From: Nocardioides luteus
GTDB taxonomy: Bacteria > Actinomycetota > Actinomycetes > Propionibacteriales > Nocardioidaceae
Direction: 5' to 3'
DNA length: 64,000 nt
NCBI RefSeq assembly: GCF_014648595.1
Contig: NZ_BMRK01000003.1
Span: 300,178-364,177, forward strand
The translations under genes and the position numbers were made by a program. The stretch's first letter is position 1. Every line of letters begins with the position of its first letter. The notes beneath the pieces are model-generated. The model did no database searches. It worked only from the letters and a program-made list of their open reading frames with translations, and was not told the origin of the DNA. Positions 17,507 through 26,417 of this stretch are shown piece by piece.

Positions 17507-18280
17507 TCACCCTTCGCGCAGGTCACGCTCCAGGGCGGCCGCACCGGACATCAGGGTCGCGACGAGGCTCGGCAGCGACTCCTTGTCGTAGCGCACGCTG
17601 GGCATCGAGATCGACATCCCGGCGACGATGTCGCCGCTGGCGCCACGGACCGGCACCCCGACCGCGATCACGCCGCGCTCGGAGCGACCGTCGTTGAAGG
17701 CGAAGCCGTTGCGGCGTACCCGTTCGATCTCGGTACGCAGCGCGTCGAGGTCCGGGCGATCGGCCGGGTGGTCCGCGTACCTCTCCCGGGAGTAGATCGA
17801 GGCGATCTCCTCGTCGGAGATCTGCGCGAGGAGCAGCAGACCGGCGGTGGTGCGGTGGGCGGGGAAGACCATGCCCTCCCGGGAGCCGACCTTGAGCGAC
17901 TGGGGCGACTCGACGGAGGCGATGAACCGGCAGGTGTCGCCGGCACGGACGGCGACGTTGGCGGACTCGCCGAGCAGGTCGACGAGGCGCTGCAGGTGCG
18001 GGAGCGCGACCTGACGGAGCCGGGACGCGGTCGAGCGGGAGTGGGCGGCGAGCTCCAGCACCGGGCCGGCGCGGTAGACCTTGTCCTCGTCCTGCACCGC
18101 GAAGTCGCGGTAGACGAGCATGGCGAGGAGCCGGTGGGCGGTGGAGCGAGCCACGTCGAGCCGAGCCGCTGCCTCCGAGACCGTCAGCCGGCCTTCGAGC
18201 TGGAGGATCGCCGCCAGCTTGAGTGCGTGGTCGACGCTGGTGATCGCATACGGGGGCCGAGTCTTGAGCGGCTTGTCCAT
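17507..18280 (-). CDS. IclR-family transcriptional regulator
   Basis: 257 residues. The N-terminal winged helix contains LTVSEAAARLDVARSTAHRLLAML; the C-terminal effector-binding domain has FPAHRTTAGLLLLA and GVPVRGASGDIVAGMSIS. ATG 18280 is preceded by GAAGAGG at 8 nt. It diverges from a mycothiol-dependent maleylpyruvate isomerase-type gene, so control of a gentisate or related aromatic step is a reasonable inference; other gentisate genes are not in the window. Confidence 0.9.
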   Translation of the reverse strand: MDKPLKTRPPYAITSVDHALKLAAILQLEGRLTVSEAAARLDVARSTAHRLLAMLVYRDFAVQDEDKVYRAGPVLELAAHSRSTASRLRQVALPHLQRLVDLLGESANVAVRAGDTCRFIASVESPQSLKVGSREGMVFPAHRTTAGLLLLAQISDEEIASIYSRERYADHPADRPDLDALRTEIERVRRNGFAFNDGRSERGVIAVGVPVRGASGDIVAGMSISMPSVRYDKESLPSLVATLMSGAAALERDLREG

Positions 18281-18510
18281 CCCACCTCTTCCTGTGCACA
18301 CCAAACCAAGCACCTATCGCTCCGCTCCGCAGGAGATTGACGCTCTGAGTGTTCTCTACAACAGAATTATTCGTTCTTTCACGTCTGGATGACGCGGTCG
18401 CCCGCGTCCGCGGGCCGGTACCCAGGTCCACACGCGGTTACCGGGTCCTCTGCCGGATCCGGGACGGACGCGTCAGACTCTGATCACCAGAGAAGTGAGG
18501 ACACCAGAAG
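18281..18510. promoter_or_regulatory. divergent control region IclR gene / mycothiol enzyme gene
   Basis: An AT-rich patch near 18349-18375 (GTTCTCTACAACAGAAT) is the likely promoter or IclR operator. ACCAAACCAAGCAC (18300-18313) is identical to the left half of the KstR2-like box at 39132-39158, although the right half is absent here. Both remarks are pattern observations only. Confidence 0.4.
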
Positions 18511-19155
18511 ATGACCGAACCGACCCGCTCCTTCGACGACACCCGCCGCTGGGTCACCGAGGGCACCGCCCTGTTCACCGATGGCCTCGACCGTCTCGAG
18601 ACCGGGGACTTCGACGCCGACTCCCAGCTGCCGGGCTGGACCCGCAAGCACCTTCTCGGCCACGTCGCCGCCAACGCCGACGCCCTCGGCAACCTGATCT
18701 CCTGGGCCGAGACGGGCGTGGAGAAGCGGATGTACACCTCCCCCGAGCAGCGCAACGCCGACATCGAGACAGCAGCGACGCGACCGGCCGAGGAGCTCCG
18801 CGAGTGGTACGTCCGCGGCACCCGCGAGCTCGACGAGGCGATGGACCGGCTGACCCCCGAGCAGTGGGCTCACGAGATCATCACCGCCCAGCTCGTCACC
18901 CGACAGGCGAGCGACGTCCCCTGGATGAGGGCCCGGGAGGTCTACATCCACGCCGTCGACCTCGGCGTCGGGATCGGCTTCGCGGACCTGCCCGAGGACT
19001 TCCTGCTCGCGCTCGTCGACGAGATCCGTACGAAGCGCGGTCTCTCCGACGACGACCTGCGCGCCGTCGAGGGGCCGCTGCCCGAGATCGCCGCCTGGCT
19101 CGCCGGGCGGCCGCACCAGCTCGTCGGTGCGCCGGAGCTGGGGCCTTGGTTGTGA
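18511..19155 (+). CDS. mycothiol-dependent maleylpyruvate isomerase-family (DinB-like) enzyme
   Basis: 214 residues of the MDMPI/DinB metal-binding fold. Putative metal ligands are His 51 (LLGHVAANADALGNL) and the Glu and His of WMRAREVYIHAVDLG (about 138-152). Family members use mycothiol to isomerise maleylpyruvate to fumarylpyruvate in gentisate breakdown, but many are uncharacterised thiol transferases. The divergent IclR gene supports a catabolic role. A GTGAGG-type ribosome site precedes ATG 18511. Confidence 0.8.
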   Translation: MTEPTRSFDDTRRWVTEGTALFTDGLDRLETGDFDADSQLPGWTRKHLLGHVAANADALGNLISWAETGVEKRMYTSPEQRNADIETAATRPAEELREWYVRGTRELDEAMDRLTPEQWAHEIITAQLVTRQASDVPWMRAREVYIHAVDLGVGIGFADLPEDFLLALVDEIRTKRGLSDDDLRAVEGPLPEIAAWLAGRPHQLVGAPELGPWL

Positions 19156-19165
19156 CAGTGTTCTC

Positions 19166-19232
19166 GGGGTAGTCCAGGGAGTTTCGGCCGGTCTACTCGT
19201 GAGTAACGGGCCAAAACTCCCTGGACTACCCC
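19166..19232. repeat. R2 palindromic repeat downstream of mycothiol enzyme gene
   Basis: The outer arms GGGGTAGTCCAGGGAGTTt and its complement AACTCCCTGGACTACCCC span 67 bp, with a central region containing GAGTAACGGGCC. A second copy with the same arms sits inside the coding sequence at 42641-42703. Confidence 0.85.
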
Positions 19233-19270
19233 CTCAGCACCCGCCGATCACCCCGGCCGGCCGCCTGAGG

Positions 19271-20152
19271 TCACCTCCAGCGGACGAGCTTGTCCGGGTT
19301 CACGACCATCCACACGTCGGTGACCCGGCCGTCGACGACGCGGAGGTTGGCGACACCCCGCGGGACGCCGTCCTCGACGAGCGAGAAGCCGAGGCCGTCG
19401 GCGGTGGGCTCGGGGCGGATCGACCAGGTCGGCCGCTTGGTGAGCACTCCCAGCAGGAACCGAGCCACCTTCTCCGGACCCAGGATCGGGTTGAGGGCCG
19501 CGCTGACCCGGCCGCCACCGTCGGAGCGCAGTGTGACCGAGGAGTCCAGCAGCGTGACCAGCCGGCCGAGGTCGCCGCCGGCGGTGGCGGCGACGAAGGC
19601 GCGTACGACGTCGTCGTGCTCGGGCAACGGTGCGACGACGTCGCGCTGCTCGGCGACGCGGCGGCGGGCGGAGGCGGCGAGCTGGCGCACGGCGGCCGGC
19701 GTGCGGCCGACCACCTCGGCGATCTCTGCGAACGGCACGGCGAAGACGTCGTGGAGCACGAACGCGACCCGCTCGGCCGGGGTCATCGCGTCGAGCACCA
19801 CGAGGAGCGCGGTGCTCACCGTGTCGTCGAGGGTCGCGCGGTCGGCCGGATCCTCGGGGCCGGCGAGGAGGCCCGGCCGGACGGGCTCGGGCAGCCAGGG
19901 GCCGACGTACCTCTCCCGGCGCGCACGCGCCGACTTCAGCACGTCGAGACAGATCCGGCTGGTGACGCGGCTCAGCCAGCCGGCAGGGTTGTCGATGGCC
20001 GCGCGCTCGGCGTCGGTGAGGCGGTACCAGCGCAGGTAGGTCTCCTGGACGGCGTCCTCGGCCTCCTCGAGGGTGCCGAGGAGGCGGTACGCGAGCGCGA
20101 TCAGGCGACGGCGCTCGATCATCACCTCGCCCAGGTCGTCCATGTCAGGCAT
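19271..20152 (-). CDS. sigJ: SigJ-type ECF RNA polymerase sigma factor with C-terminal SnoaL-like domain
   Basis: 293 residues: sigma region 2 (IALAYRLLGTLEEAEDAVQETYLRWYR), region 4 (FAVPFAEIAEVVGRTPAAVRQLASARRR-type helix-turn-helix), then a SnoaL/NTF2-like domain (about 185-293) ending WMVVNPDKLVRW, the combination that defines the ECF41/SigJ group. In this group the extra domain modulates activity in place of an anti-sigma factor. ATG 20152 has AGGAGG 7 nt upstream. It diverges from a carboxymuconolactone-decarboxylase-like gene, the usual ECF41 partner and target. Confidence 0.92.
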   Translation of the reverse strand: MPDMDDLGEVMIERRRLIALAYRLLGTLEEAEDAVQETYLRWYRLTDAERAAIDNPAGWLSRVTSRICLDVLKSARARRERYVGPWLPEPVRPGLLAGPEDPADRATLDDTVSTALLVVLDAMTPAERVAFVLHDVFAVPFAEIAEVVGRTPAAVRQLAASARRRVAEQRDVVAPLPEHDDVVRAFVAATAGGDLGRLVTLLDSSVTLRSDGGGRVSAALNPILGPEKVARFLLGVLTKRPTWSIRPEPTADGLGFSLVEDGVPRGVANLRVVDGRVTDVWMVVNPDKLVRWR

Positions 20153-20291
20153 CGTGGCACCTCCTTCGGGGTTCACCCACTGTGACGAGCCGGACAGGCC
20201 GGATGTGAGGTCGCCACCTCACATTCCTCGACGGGACCTCGTCAGGAGGGTGAGTGCCCGCGCTCTGGCGGGCCAGGACCAAAGGATTCAG

Positions 20292-20744
20292 ATGCTCGCC
20301 CACATCAACGTGACCAAGCTGTTCCCCGCTGCGTACAAGGCCGTGATGGCCGTCGAGGAGGCGACCAAGGACGCCGCCGACGTCGCCGGGATCGACCCGC
20401 TCACCGTCGACCTCGTCAAGCTGCGCGCCTCACAGATCAACGGCTGCGCCTTCTGCCTGCGGATGCACACCCAGGACGCCCTCGCGAACGGCGAGACCAC
20501 CGAACGTCTCGCGCTGGTGGCCGCCTGGTGGGAGTCGCAGTACTTCACTCCCGTGGAGCAGGCGGCGCTCACCATCGCCGAGCAGATCACCCGCATCGGC
20601 GACCTGCACACTCTGCCCGCCCCGACCGTCGACGTCGAGAGCATCCTCGACGAGAAGCAGATCGCCGCTCTGACCTGGGTCGCGATCACGATCAACACCT
20701 GGAACCGGGTCGCGATCTCGAGCCACTACCCCGTCGCTCCCTGA
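20292..20744 (+). CDS. AhpD/carboxymuconolactone decarboxylase-family protein
   Basis: 150 residues with the AhpD core NGCAFCLRMHTQDAL; Cys 52, Cys 55 and His 59 are the redox and proton-relay residues of alkylhydroperoxidase-like members. It faces the SigJ-type gene, and ECF41 sigma factors typically drive exactly such a divergent gene. The likely role is an oxidoreductase in oxidative or envelope stress. The start is ATG 20292 with AAAGGA upstream; upstream in-frame sequence overlaps the sigJ control region. Confidence 0.88.
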   Translation: MLAHINVTKLFPAAYKAVMAVEEATKDAADVAGIDPLTVDLVKLRASQINGCAFCLRMHTQDALANGETTERLALVAAWWESQYFTPVEQAALTIAEQITRIGDLHTLPAPTVDVESILDEKQIAALTWVAITINTWNRVAISSHYPVAP

Positions 20745-20827
20745 GCGGCTTCGGGCTACCTGCTGTCCGGTGCCCGTCGGTGTGACAACCTGTTCGAGCA
20801 CACGATCTTTCTCGGGCAGGGGGACCG

Positions 20828-21619
20828 ATGACGACACCGACACCACCGCCGCCGCCGTCGCAGCCGGACGGGTACGGGGCGATGCCTCCGGCGCCGAACC
20901 TCCAGCCCGGGACCGAGCCCTACCGCGCGCCGGACGAGCAGTCGTTCGGCGCCGGTGAGCCCTCTTCGCACAACCCGTGGCCGATCGTGATCGGGCTCGC
21001 CGCGATCGCCGTGGTGCTGATCATCGGCGTCATCATCACCTCGGCGATCGTGATCCTCCGCGGCGCGGAGGACCCCACGGCGAAGCCCGGCCCGGTGACG
21101 GTGACGGCGACGCCGACCACCTCGGCGAGCGCCTCACCGGCCCCTTCGACCTCTGCTCCCGCCGGCGACAGCCTGGCCGGAGAGCTCTTCGAGGGCGACT
21201 GGGACTTCAAGCTCGGCGACGTGGCCATGAGCGCGACGTACTCGGCCTCGAAGGACTACCCCGAGTGCGGACCGATCGCGTCGGCGGCGCTGGAGAAGAA
21301 GGGCTGCGAGTACGCCGCCATGGGCATCCACGACGCCGAGGACGGCAAGCTGCGGATGCTCCGGATCGTGTACGTCTTCGGCAGCGATGCGGAGGCCACC
21401 ACCGCCTCTGCGTCGGTCGAGGAGACCGACTTCGACCTGCCCACGGGCAGCCTCGTGCCCGACGACGTGATCGGCAAGTGGGTCGCCAAGGAGTCCTCCA
21501 AGGCGCTCGTCGTCGGCTTCGTGACCGCCCAGAAGGGCGTGTCCGAGGACCGGGTCGACGACTTCCTCCACTACGGCACCGCCGACATCGCCGGTGCGCT
21601 GATGTTCATGGATCTGTAG
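20828..21619 (+). CDS. single-pass membrane protein, paralogue of 15731-16630
   Basis: 263 residues: Pro-rich start, transmembrane helix near 56-78, Thr/Ser/Ala linker and a C-terminal domain with WDFKLGDVAMSATYSASKDYPEC-like opening, KKGCEYA, LRMLRIVYVFG and a hydrophobic end. The spacing of GDV, KDY, two Cys and LRM matches the protein encoded at 15731-16630. The ribosome site CAGGGGG precedes ATG 20828. Function unknown; a ligand-binding or cell-wall-facing domain is a guess. Confidence 0.75.
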   Translation: MTTPTPPPPPSQPDGYGAMPPAPNLQPGTEPYRAPDEQSFGAGEPSSHNPWPIVIGLAAIAVVLIIGVIITSAIVILRGAEDPTAKPGPVTVTATPTTSASASPAPSTSAPAGDSLAGELFEGDWDFKLGDVAMSATYSASKDYPECGPIASAALEKKGCEYAAMGIHDAEDGKLRMLRIVYVFGSDAEATTASASVEETDFDLPTGSLVPDDVIGKWVAKESSKALVVGFVTAQKGVSEDRVDDFLHYGTADIAGALMFMDL

Positions 21620-21703
21620 CCTCGACGAGACCCTCGCGGGTGTTCACCCGACGTCCTCCGGCTGTTCGAACGGGTTTGGCGGAGCACACACGGCCCGCTC
21701 CTA

Positions 21704-22591
21704 GTGTCAGCGAATGTGTCCCCCACACCTGTGATCGCAGTGTGCGGCGTTGTCACCGCCGTGCTCACCTTCCTCTTCCCTCGGACCGCGGCTGGGCCGA
21801 TCGCCGGGCCGGCCGAGGCGGCTCGGGCGGTGCAGGCGGCGCCGGTGGAGCGTGGCTTCCAGCGGTTCAGCTGGCTCAATGCCTGGGCCGACCACCACAC
21901 CGCGCCCGGCGGTGCTGCCGCCGACCGGCTCGACGGTGTGCCCCGGATGCGGATCGTGGTGAGCCACCTGCGGCGTACGCGCTCCGACTTCGGGGTGCTC
22001 GCCGAGGTCGAGGCGCCGCAGCGCTCCGCTTTGGCGTCCTTCGGACGCGAATTCGCGGTGGTCGCGACGCCCGATGCCACCGACGACGTGGTCTTCTACC
22101 GCCGCTCCGTCTTCCGGCTGGTCAGCCGCGAGACCGTCACGATGTACTACCGCGACGGCGCCCGGGTCACCGCGCCGGTGGTGGTGCTCGAGCAGCGGGC
22201 GTCCGGTCAGCGCGTCGGGATCCTCCCCGTGCACTTCCCCGCGACCCTCCCCTCGGCGCCCGGGCAGCGGAGGTGGCGCGACCTGGACGCCCGGATCGTC
22301 GAGGCCGTCGTCGCCCGCGCGGAAGTGCCGATGATCGTCGCCGGCGACTTCAACCAGCGCAACGACATCCTGTGCGATCTGACCTCGCCCGAGACCGGTC
22401 TGATCAGCCCGCTCGCGAGCCACCAGGACTGCGCCACCGCGGCCCGTGCCCCCATCGACCAGGCGTTCTTCAGCGCCCCGCTGCGGCCGGACCGCTACCA
22501 GGCCCACTCCGGCCCGTCGGTCCGACGGGCGACCGACCACGCAGCGTTCTACGAGGCCCGGGTCAGGCTCTCGCCTTCGTCCGGTCGGTGA
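21704..22591 (+). CDS. endonuclease/exonuclease/phosphatase-family protein, probably exported
   Basis: 295 residues. An N-terminal hydrophobic stretch (VIAVCGVVTAVLTFLF) looks like a signal anchor. The EEP fold is indicated by FGVLAEVE near 107, VHFPAT, the catalytic IVAGDFNQRND near 209 and ATDHAAFY at the C-terminus, which carry the Glu, Asn, Asp and His residues of the family. Activity could be on nucleic acid or phosphodiesters outside the membrane. GTG 21704 is used; GTG 21716 is an in-frame alternative. Confidence 0.75.
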   Translation: MSANVSPTPVIAVCGVVTAVLTFLFPRTAAGPIAGPAEAARAVQAAPVERGFQRFSWLNAWADHHTAPGGAAADRLDGVPRMRIVVSHLRRTRSDFGVLAEVEAPQRSALASFGREFAVVATPDATDDVVFYRRSVFRLVSRETVTMYYRDGARVTAPVVVLEQRASGQRVGILPVHFPATLPSAPGQRRWRDLDARIVEAVVARAEVPMIVAGDFNQRNDILCDLTSPETGLISPLASHQDCATAARAPIDQAFFSAPLRPDRYQAHSGPSVRRATDHAAFYEARVRLSPSSGR

Positions 22592-22724
22592 CGCAGGCGG
22601 CGCCCCGGCAGGTCTACCGGCATTCGCCCCTGCCTCGATTTACGCGGCGTCAACGATCCGCGCGCGGCGTACTCAGGGCGTCTCACCTGGCCGAACGGCG
22701 GTCTCCGTGGATTATTCTGGTCCT

Positions 22725-23342
22725 ATGGCCCACCTCCGTGCGACCCAGAAGGAGATGACCCGTCGTCTCCTCCTGGACGCTGCGATGGACCGGTTCCTCG
22801 CGAGCGGCTACGCGGCGACGACCGTCGACGAGATCGCGTCGGCGGCGGGTACGACCCGGGTGACCTTCTACGCCTACTTCCCCTCGAAGTCGGAGATCAT
22901 CAAGGCGCTGATCACCGAGCGGCTCAACGACGAGCTGTCCAGGCTCCGCACTCCCGAGAGCACCTCGACGATTCCGGGGCTGGTCGACGCGGTCGCCTCC
23001 GGCACGCGTGAGCAGATCGGCGCCTGGATCCGGGAGACCGCGGCCCACTGGCCGGTCGTGCGGCCGATCATCACGATCAGCCGGGCCGCCCAGGCCGTCG
23101 ACCCCGAGCTGACCGAGGTCGTCGACTCCTGGATGGACATCGCTATCGGCGACGTCGCCGCCGGCCTGGCCAAGGCCGACCGTTTCGCGCCCGACTGCCG
23201 CAGGTTCCTCGGCGCGCTGGCGATGGGGCAGTTCGACTACGTGTCCCAGCACTGGCACGAGGGTGACTGGGGCGTGGGGCAGGAGCGGATGTGCGAGCTG
23301 CTCACCGACAGCTGGGTCAAGCTGCTCGGCGAGCCGTCCTGA
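22725..23342 (+). CDS. TetR/AcrR-family regulator
   Basis: 205 residues. The N-terminal helix-turn-helix reads TVDEIASAAGTTRVTFYAYFPSKSEI (about 28-53). The C-terminal ligand domain is not assignable. A TATTCT element 6 nt before ATG 22725 suggests a leaderless transcript. Neither neighbour is divergent to it, so the target is unclear; the preceding 133 bp hold only the presumed promoter. Confidence 0.88.
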   Translation: MAHLRATQKEMTRRLLLDAAMDRFLASGYAATTVDEIASAAGTTRVTFYAYFPSKSEIIKALITERLNDELSRLRTPESTSTIPGLVDAVASGTREQIGAWIRETAAHWPVVRPIITISRAAQAVDPELTEVVDSWMDIAIGDVAAGLAKADRFAPDCRRFLGALAMGQFDYVSQHWHEGDWGVGQERMCELLTDSWVKLLGEPS

Positions 23343-23364
23343 ACCCTCGGCCCAACGGGCGAGG

Positions 23365-24573
23365 TCAGAGGAAGGTCAGGCCCTCGCCCCGGTAGGTCGG
23401 CGCGACGGTGATGATCGAGTCGCCCTCGATCAGGTTGAGCACGTCGAGCCGCTCGCAGACCTCGCCGGACTTCGCGTGCCGGAACCAGACCTTGTCGCCG
23501 ATCGCGAGCGCGTCGGCGGCATGACCGCGCAGCGGCGTCTGCACCTCCCCGGCACCTTCGGCGGAGACGTACTCCAGACCGAAGGGGTACGTCGGGCTCG
23601 GCACCCGGTCAGGTCCTGGCGGCCCCGAGGCGATCCAGCCACCACCGGCGACGGTGACGATGCCAGGCGCGGGGCGCCGGACGACGGTGAGGCCGAAGTA
23701 CGCCGCGGGGTGGGGCGTGAAGCCGTCGTAGCGGTCGAAGAGGGTCGGCCCGAAGAGCCCGGAGCCGGCGGCGATCTCGGTCACCGACGGATCGGCGCGG
23801 GTCGACTCGATCGAGCCGGTGCCGCCGCCGTTGACGAACTCGAGGTCGGCCAGGGAGCGTACGGCCGAGACGATCTTGCCGCGGCGCTCCGCGATGTCGG
23901 CGATCGAGGCCTTCTTCATCCTCCGGATCACGGCCGGAGGCGGGTTGCCACCGAGCGGGCGGTCGACGGTGCCGGCGACCTGGCCCTCGTAGGCCATCAG
24001 CCCGACGAGCTGGAGATCCGGGTCCTCGGCAACGATGCGGGCGAGCGCGACGGCGTCCTCGGGGGTGCGGACGGGCGAGCGCCGGGCGCCCAGCCAGATC
24101 CGGCGCGCGAGGACCAGGGCGGCGTCGAGGTCGATGGCGATGCGTACCGGAGCGACCGGGGTGCCGATCGCGGCCTTGACCAGCGACAGCCCCTCGGCGC
24201 TGTCGACCATCAGCGTGATCCGGGCGAGCTTCTCCTCGTCCTTGGCGAGCACGCCGAGCGCGGTCCGGTCGGCGGTCGGGTAGCCGATGACGATGTCGTA
24301 GTGGGTCTCGGCCAGCCACAGCGCCTCGGGCAGCGTGAACGCCAGGATCCCCTCATACCCCTCCCGGGCGAGCGCCCGGTCGATCAGCGCCCGGCAGCGT
24401 ACGGACTTGCTGGCCACGCGGATCGGGGTGCCCGCGGCGCGGCGTACGAGATCGTCGGCGTTGGCGTCGAACGCCTCCAGGTCGACCGCCCCGACGGGTC
24501 CGTCGAGAGCGGCGGTCGCCCGGTCGAGCCGTTCGTGCTGCTGGGCGGAGAGATGGTGGGAAGTCGTGACCAC
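23365..24573 (-). CDS. amino acid deaminase/aldolase-type PLP enzyme (alanine racemase N-terminal fold)
   Basis: 402 residues. The fold-III PLP barrel is shown by RVASKSVRCRALIDRAL near 56 (PLP Lys in SKSV), MVDSAEG, VRIAIDLDAAL, GLMAYEGQ, FVNGGGTGS and the C-terminal D-serine dehydratase-like domain with HAADALAIGDKVWFRHAKSGE, whose His and Cys residues (EVCERL) can bind metal. Relatives act on D-amino acids or 3-hydroxy-amino acids. GTG 24573 is chosen; it diverges by 160 bp from the aldonolactone oxidase gene, a pairing also seen in other actinobacteria. Confidence 0.82.
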   Translation of the reverse strand: MVTTSHHLSAQQHERLDRATAALDGPVGAVDLEAFDANADDLVRRAAGTPIRVASKSVRCRALIDRALAREGYEGILAFTLPEALWLAETHYDIVIGYPTADRTALGVLAKDEEKLARITLMVDSAEGLSLVKAAIGTPVAPVRIAIDLDAALVLARRIWLGARRSPVRTPEDAVALARIVAEDPDLQLVGLMAYEGQVAGTVDRPLGGNPPPAVIRRMKKASIADIAERRGKIVSAVRSLADLEFVNGGGTGSIESTRADPSVTEIAAGSGLFGPTLFDRYDGFTPHPAAYFGLTVVRRPAPGIVTVAGGGWIASGPPGPDRVPSPTYPFGLEYVSAEGAGEVQTPLRGHAADALAIGDKVWFRHAKSGEVCERLDVLNLIEGDSIITVAPTYRGEGLTFL

Positions 24574-24732
24574 GACCCAAGTGTCTATGCCCCGCGTAGC
24601 GCCCGCGTCAACGGCAGGTGACCAACTGTGCCGCCGCGTGGGCCACGTCGGTCTCGACCGGCCGTCGCAGCGGCGTTCCGGATCTGGACGGGGGCGTTGA
24701 CCGGACGCCCGCCACCGGCCACCCTTGCCCGC

Positions 24733-26040
24733 GTGGCGGAGTGGCAGAACTGGGCAGGGAACCAGCGGAACGATGCGGTCGAGGTCCTGGTGCCTCGCGA
24801 CGAGGAGGAGCTCGCGGCCGTCGTCGTGGCCGCGACCGAGGGCGGGCGACGGGTGAAACCGATCGGCGCCGGCCACTCGTTCACCGCGATCGGGTCGCCC
24901 GTCGACATCCAGGTGAGCCTCGACCGTATCTCCGGGATCGTGCGGGCCGACGCCACGACCGGGCTGGTGACGGTACGCGGCGGCACCCGTCTCAAGGTGC
25001 TCAACCGTGCGCTCGAGGCGCTCGGGCTGTCGATGACCAACCTCGGCGACATCGAGGAGCAGTCGATCTCCGGCGCGATCTCGACCGGCACCCACGGGAC
25101 CGGAGCGCGGTTCGGTGGCCTGGCGACGCAGGTACGCGGCCTCCGGCTGCTCCTCGCCGACGGGTCCGTCGTCTCCTGCTCTCCGGCCGAGAACCCGGAG
25201 ATCTTCGATCTGGCGCGGGTGGGGCTGGGTGCGCTCGGGATCATCGTCGAGGTCACCCTCCAGACCGAGCCGCTCTTCGCACTGCACGCCCGCGAGGGCA
25301 ACGGCGAGCTCGCCGAGGTGATGGCCTCCTTTGAGGAGCACGCGTCCGGGACCGACCACTTCGAGCTCTACTGGTTCCCGCACACCACCCGCGTGCTCAC
25401 CAAGCACAACACCCGTCGGCCGCTGCCCGAGACACCTTTGTCGCCCGTTGGGCGGGTTCGGGGCTGGTTCGACGACGAGCTGCTGTCGAACCAGGCACTC
25501 GGGGCGACCGTCGGCCTCGGTCTTCGGGTTCCTGGGCTGGTTCGGCCCCTGGCTCGCTTCGCCGCCTCCGCCCTCTCGCCGCGCGAGTTCACCGACATCT
25601 CCTACCGCGTCTTCACCTCGCAGCGGAAGGTGCGGTTCGTGGAGAGCGAGTACGCCGTCCCGCGCGCTGCCGGCATGGAGGTCCTCGGTGAGCTGCAGCG
25701 TGCCGTCGAGGCGTCCTCGTGGAACATCTCGTTCCCGGTCGAGGTCCGGGTCGCGGCCGCCGACGACATCCCGCTCTCCACCGGCTTCGAGCGCGAGAAC
25801 GTCTACATCGCCATCCACACCGCCCCCACCTCGCCCTGGCGCGCCGACTACTTCGCCGCCTTCGAGCGCATCGCCACCGAGGCCGGCGGCCGCCCCCACT
25901 GGGGCAAGATGCACACTCTCTCCGCCTCCGACCTTGCCTCCCGCTACCCCCGCCTCGACGACTTCATCACCCTCCGCGACAAGCTCGACCCGACCCGCAC
26001 CTTCACCAACCCCTACCTGACCCAGGTCCTGGGCTCCTGA
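24733..26040 (+). CDS. D-arabinono-1,4-lactone oxidase-family FAD oxidase (Rv1771-like)
   Basis: 435 residues from GTG 24733. The VAO-type FAD domain has VKPIGAGHSFTAIGSP and TGTHGTGARFGGLATQV; the C-terminal ALO domain has RKVRFVESEYAVPR and ends GGRPHWGKMHTLS ... YPRLDDFITLRDKLDP, which contains the HWGK motif. The M. tuberculosis homologue oxidises L-gulono-1,4-lactone. The start fits the family, which begins near EWxNWAG; longer frames to 24628 add non-conserved sequence. No clear ribosome site is seen. Confidence 0.85.
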   Translation: MAEWQNWAGNQRNDAVEVLVPRDEEELAAVVVAATEGGRRVKPIGAGHSFTAIGSPVDIQVSLDRISGIVRADATTGLVTVRGGTRLKVLNRALEALGLSMTNLGDIEEQSISGAISTGTHGTGARFGGLATQVRGLRLLLADGSVVSCSPAENPEIFDLARVGLGALGIIVEVTLQTEPLFALHAREGNGELAEVMASFEEHASGTDHFELYWFPHTTRVLTKHNTRRPLPETPLSPVGRVRGWFDDELLSNQALGATVGLGLRVPGLVRPLARFAASALSPREFTDISYRVFTSQRKVRFVESEYAVPRAAGMEVLGELQRAVEASSWNISFPVEVRVAAADDIPLSTGFERENVYIAIHTAPTSPWRADYFAAFERIATEAGGRPHWGKMHTLSASDLASRYPRLDDFITLRDKLDPTRTFTNPYLTQVLGS

Positions 26041-26413
26041 CGCCGACTCGGCGCAACTGCCCCACCCAGGAACGCCCAGTCGGCGCAACTGCCCCACCCA
26101 AGAACGCCCAGTCGGCGCATCTGCCCCACCCAGGAACGCCCAGTCGGCGCAACTGCCCCACCCAAGAACGCCCAGTCGGCGCATCTGCCCCACCCAGGAA
26201 CGCCCAGTCGGCGCAACTGCCTCACCCAAGAACGCCCAGTCGGCGCATCTGCCCCACCCAGGAACGCCCAGTCGGCGCAACTGCCTCAGACGTTGGGGCA
26301 GATGCGCCGACTCCGGCTGATTCAGCGGGGCAATTGCGCCAAGTGGGCGTCGGATTTCGGGGCAGATGCGCCGAGTGGGCGTTCGTACGTGGGGCAGATG
26401 CGCCGACTCGGCG
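26041..26413. repeat. R4 array: eight direct units followed by four inverted units
   Basis: From 26046 eight units with the core TCGGCGCAACTGCCCCACC (alternating with CATCTGCC) repeat with a 32-bp period to about 26290. Then the same core appears inverted four times (GGGGCAGATGCGCCGAC) to 26413. The array fills the whole gap between the oxidase stop and the MFS stop and has no spacers, so it is not a CRISPR. Paired halves could form a very long imperfect hairpin. Confidence 0.9.
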
Positions 26414-26417
26414 AAGG

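Noticed and set aside
26041-26300. CRISPR array
   Set aside because: Units are contiguous 32-bp repeats with no spacers, no leader and no cas genes; the right part is inverted.
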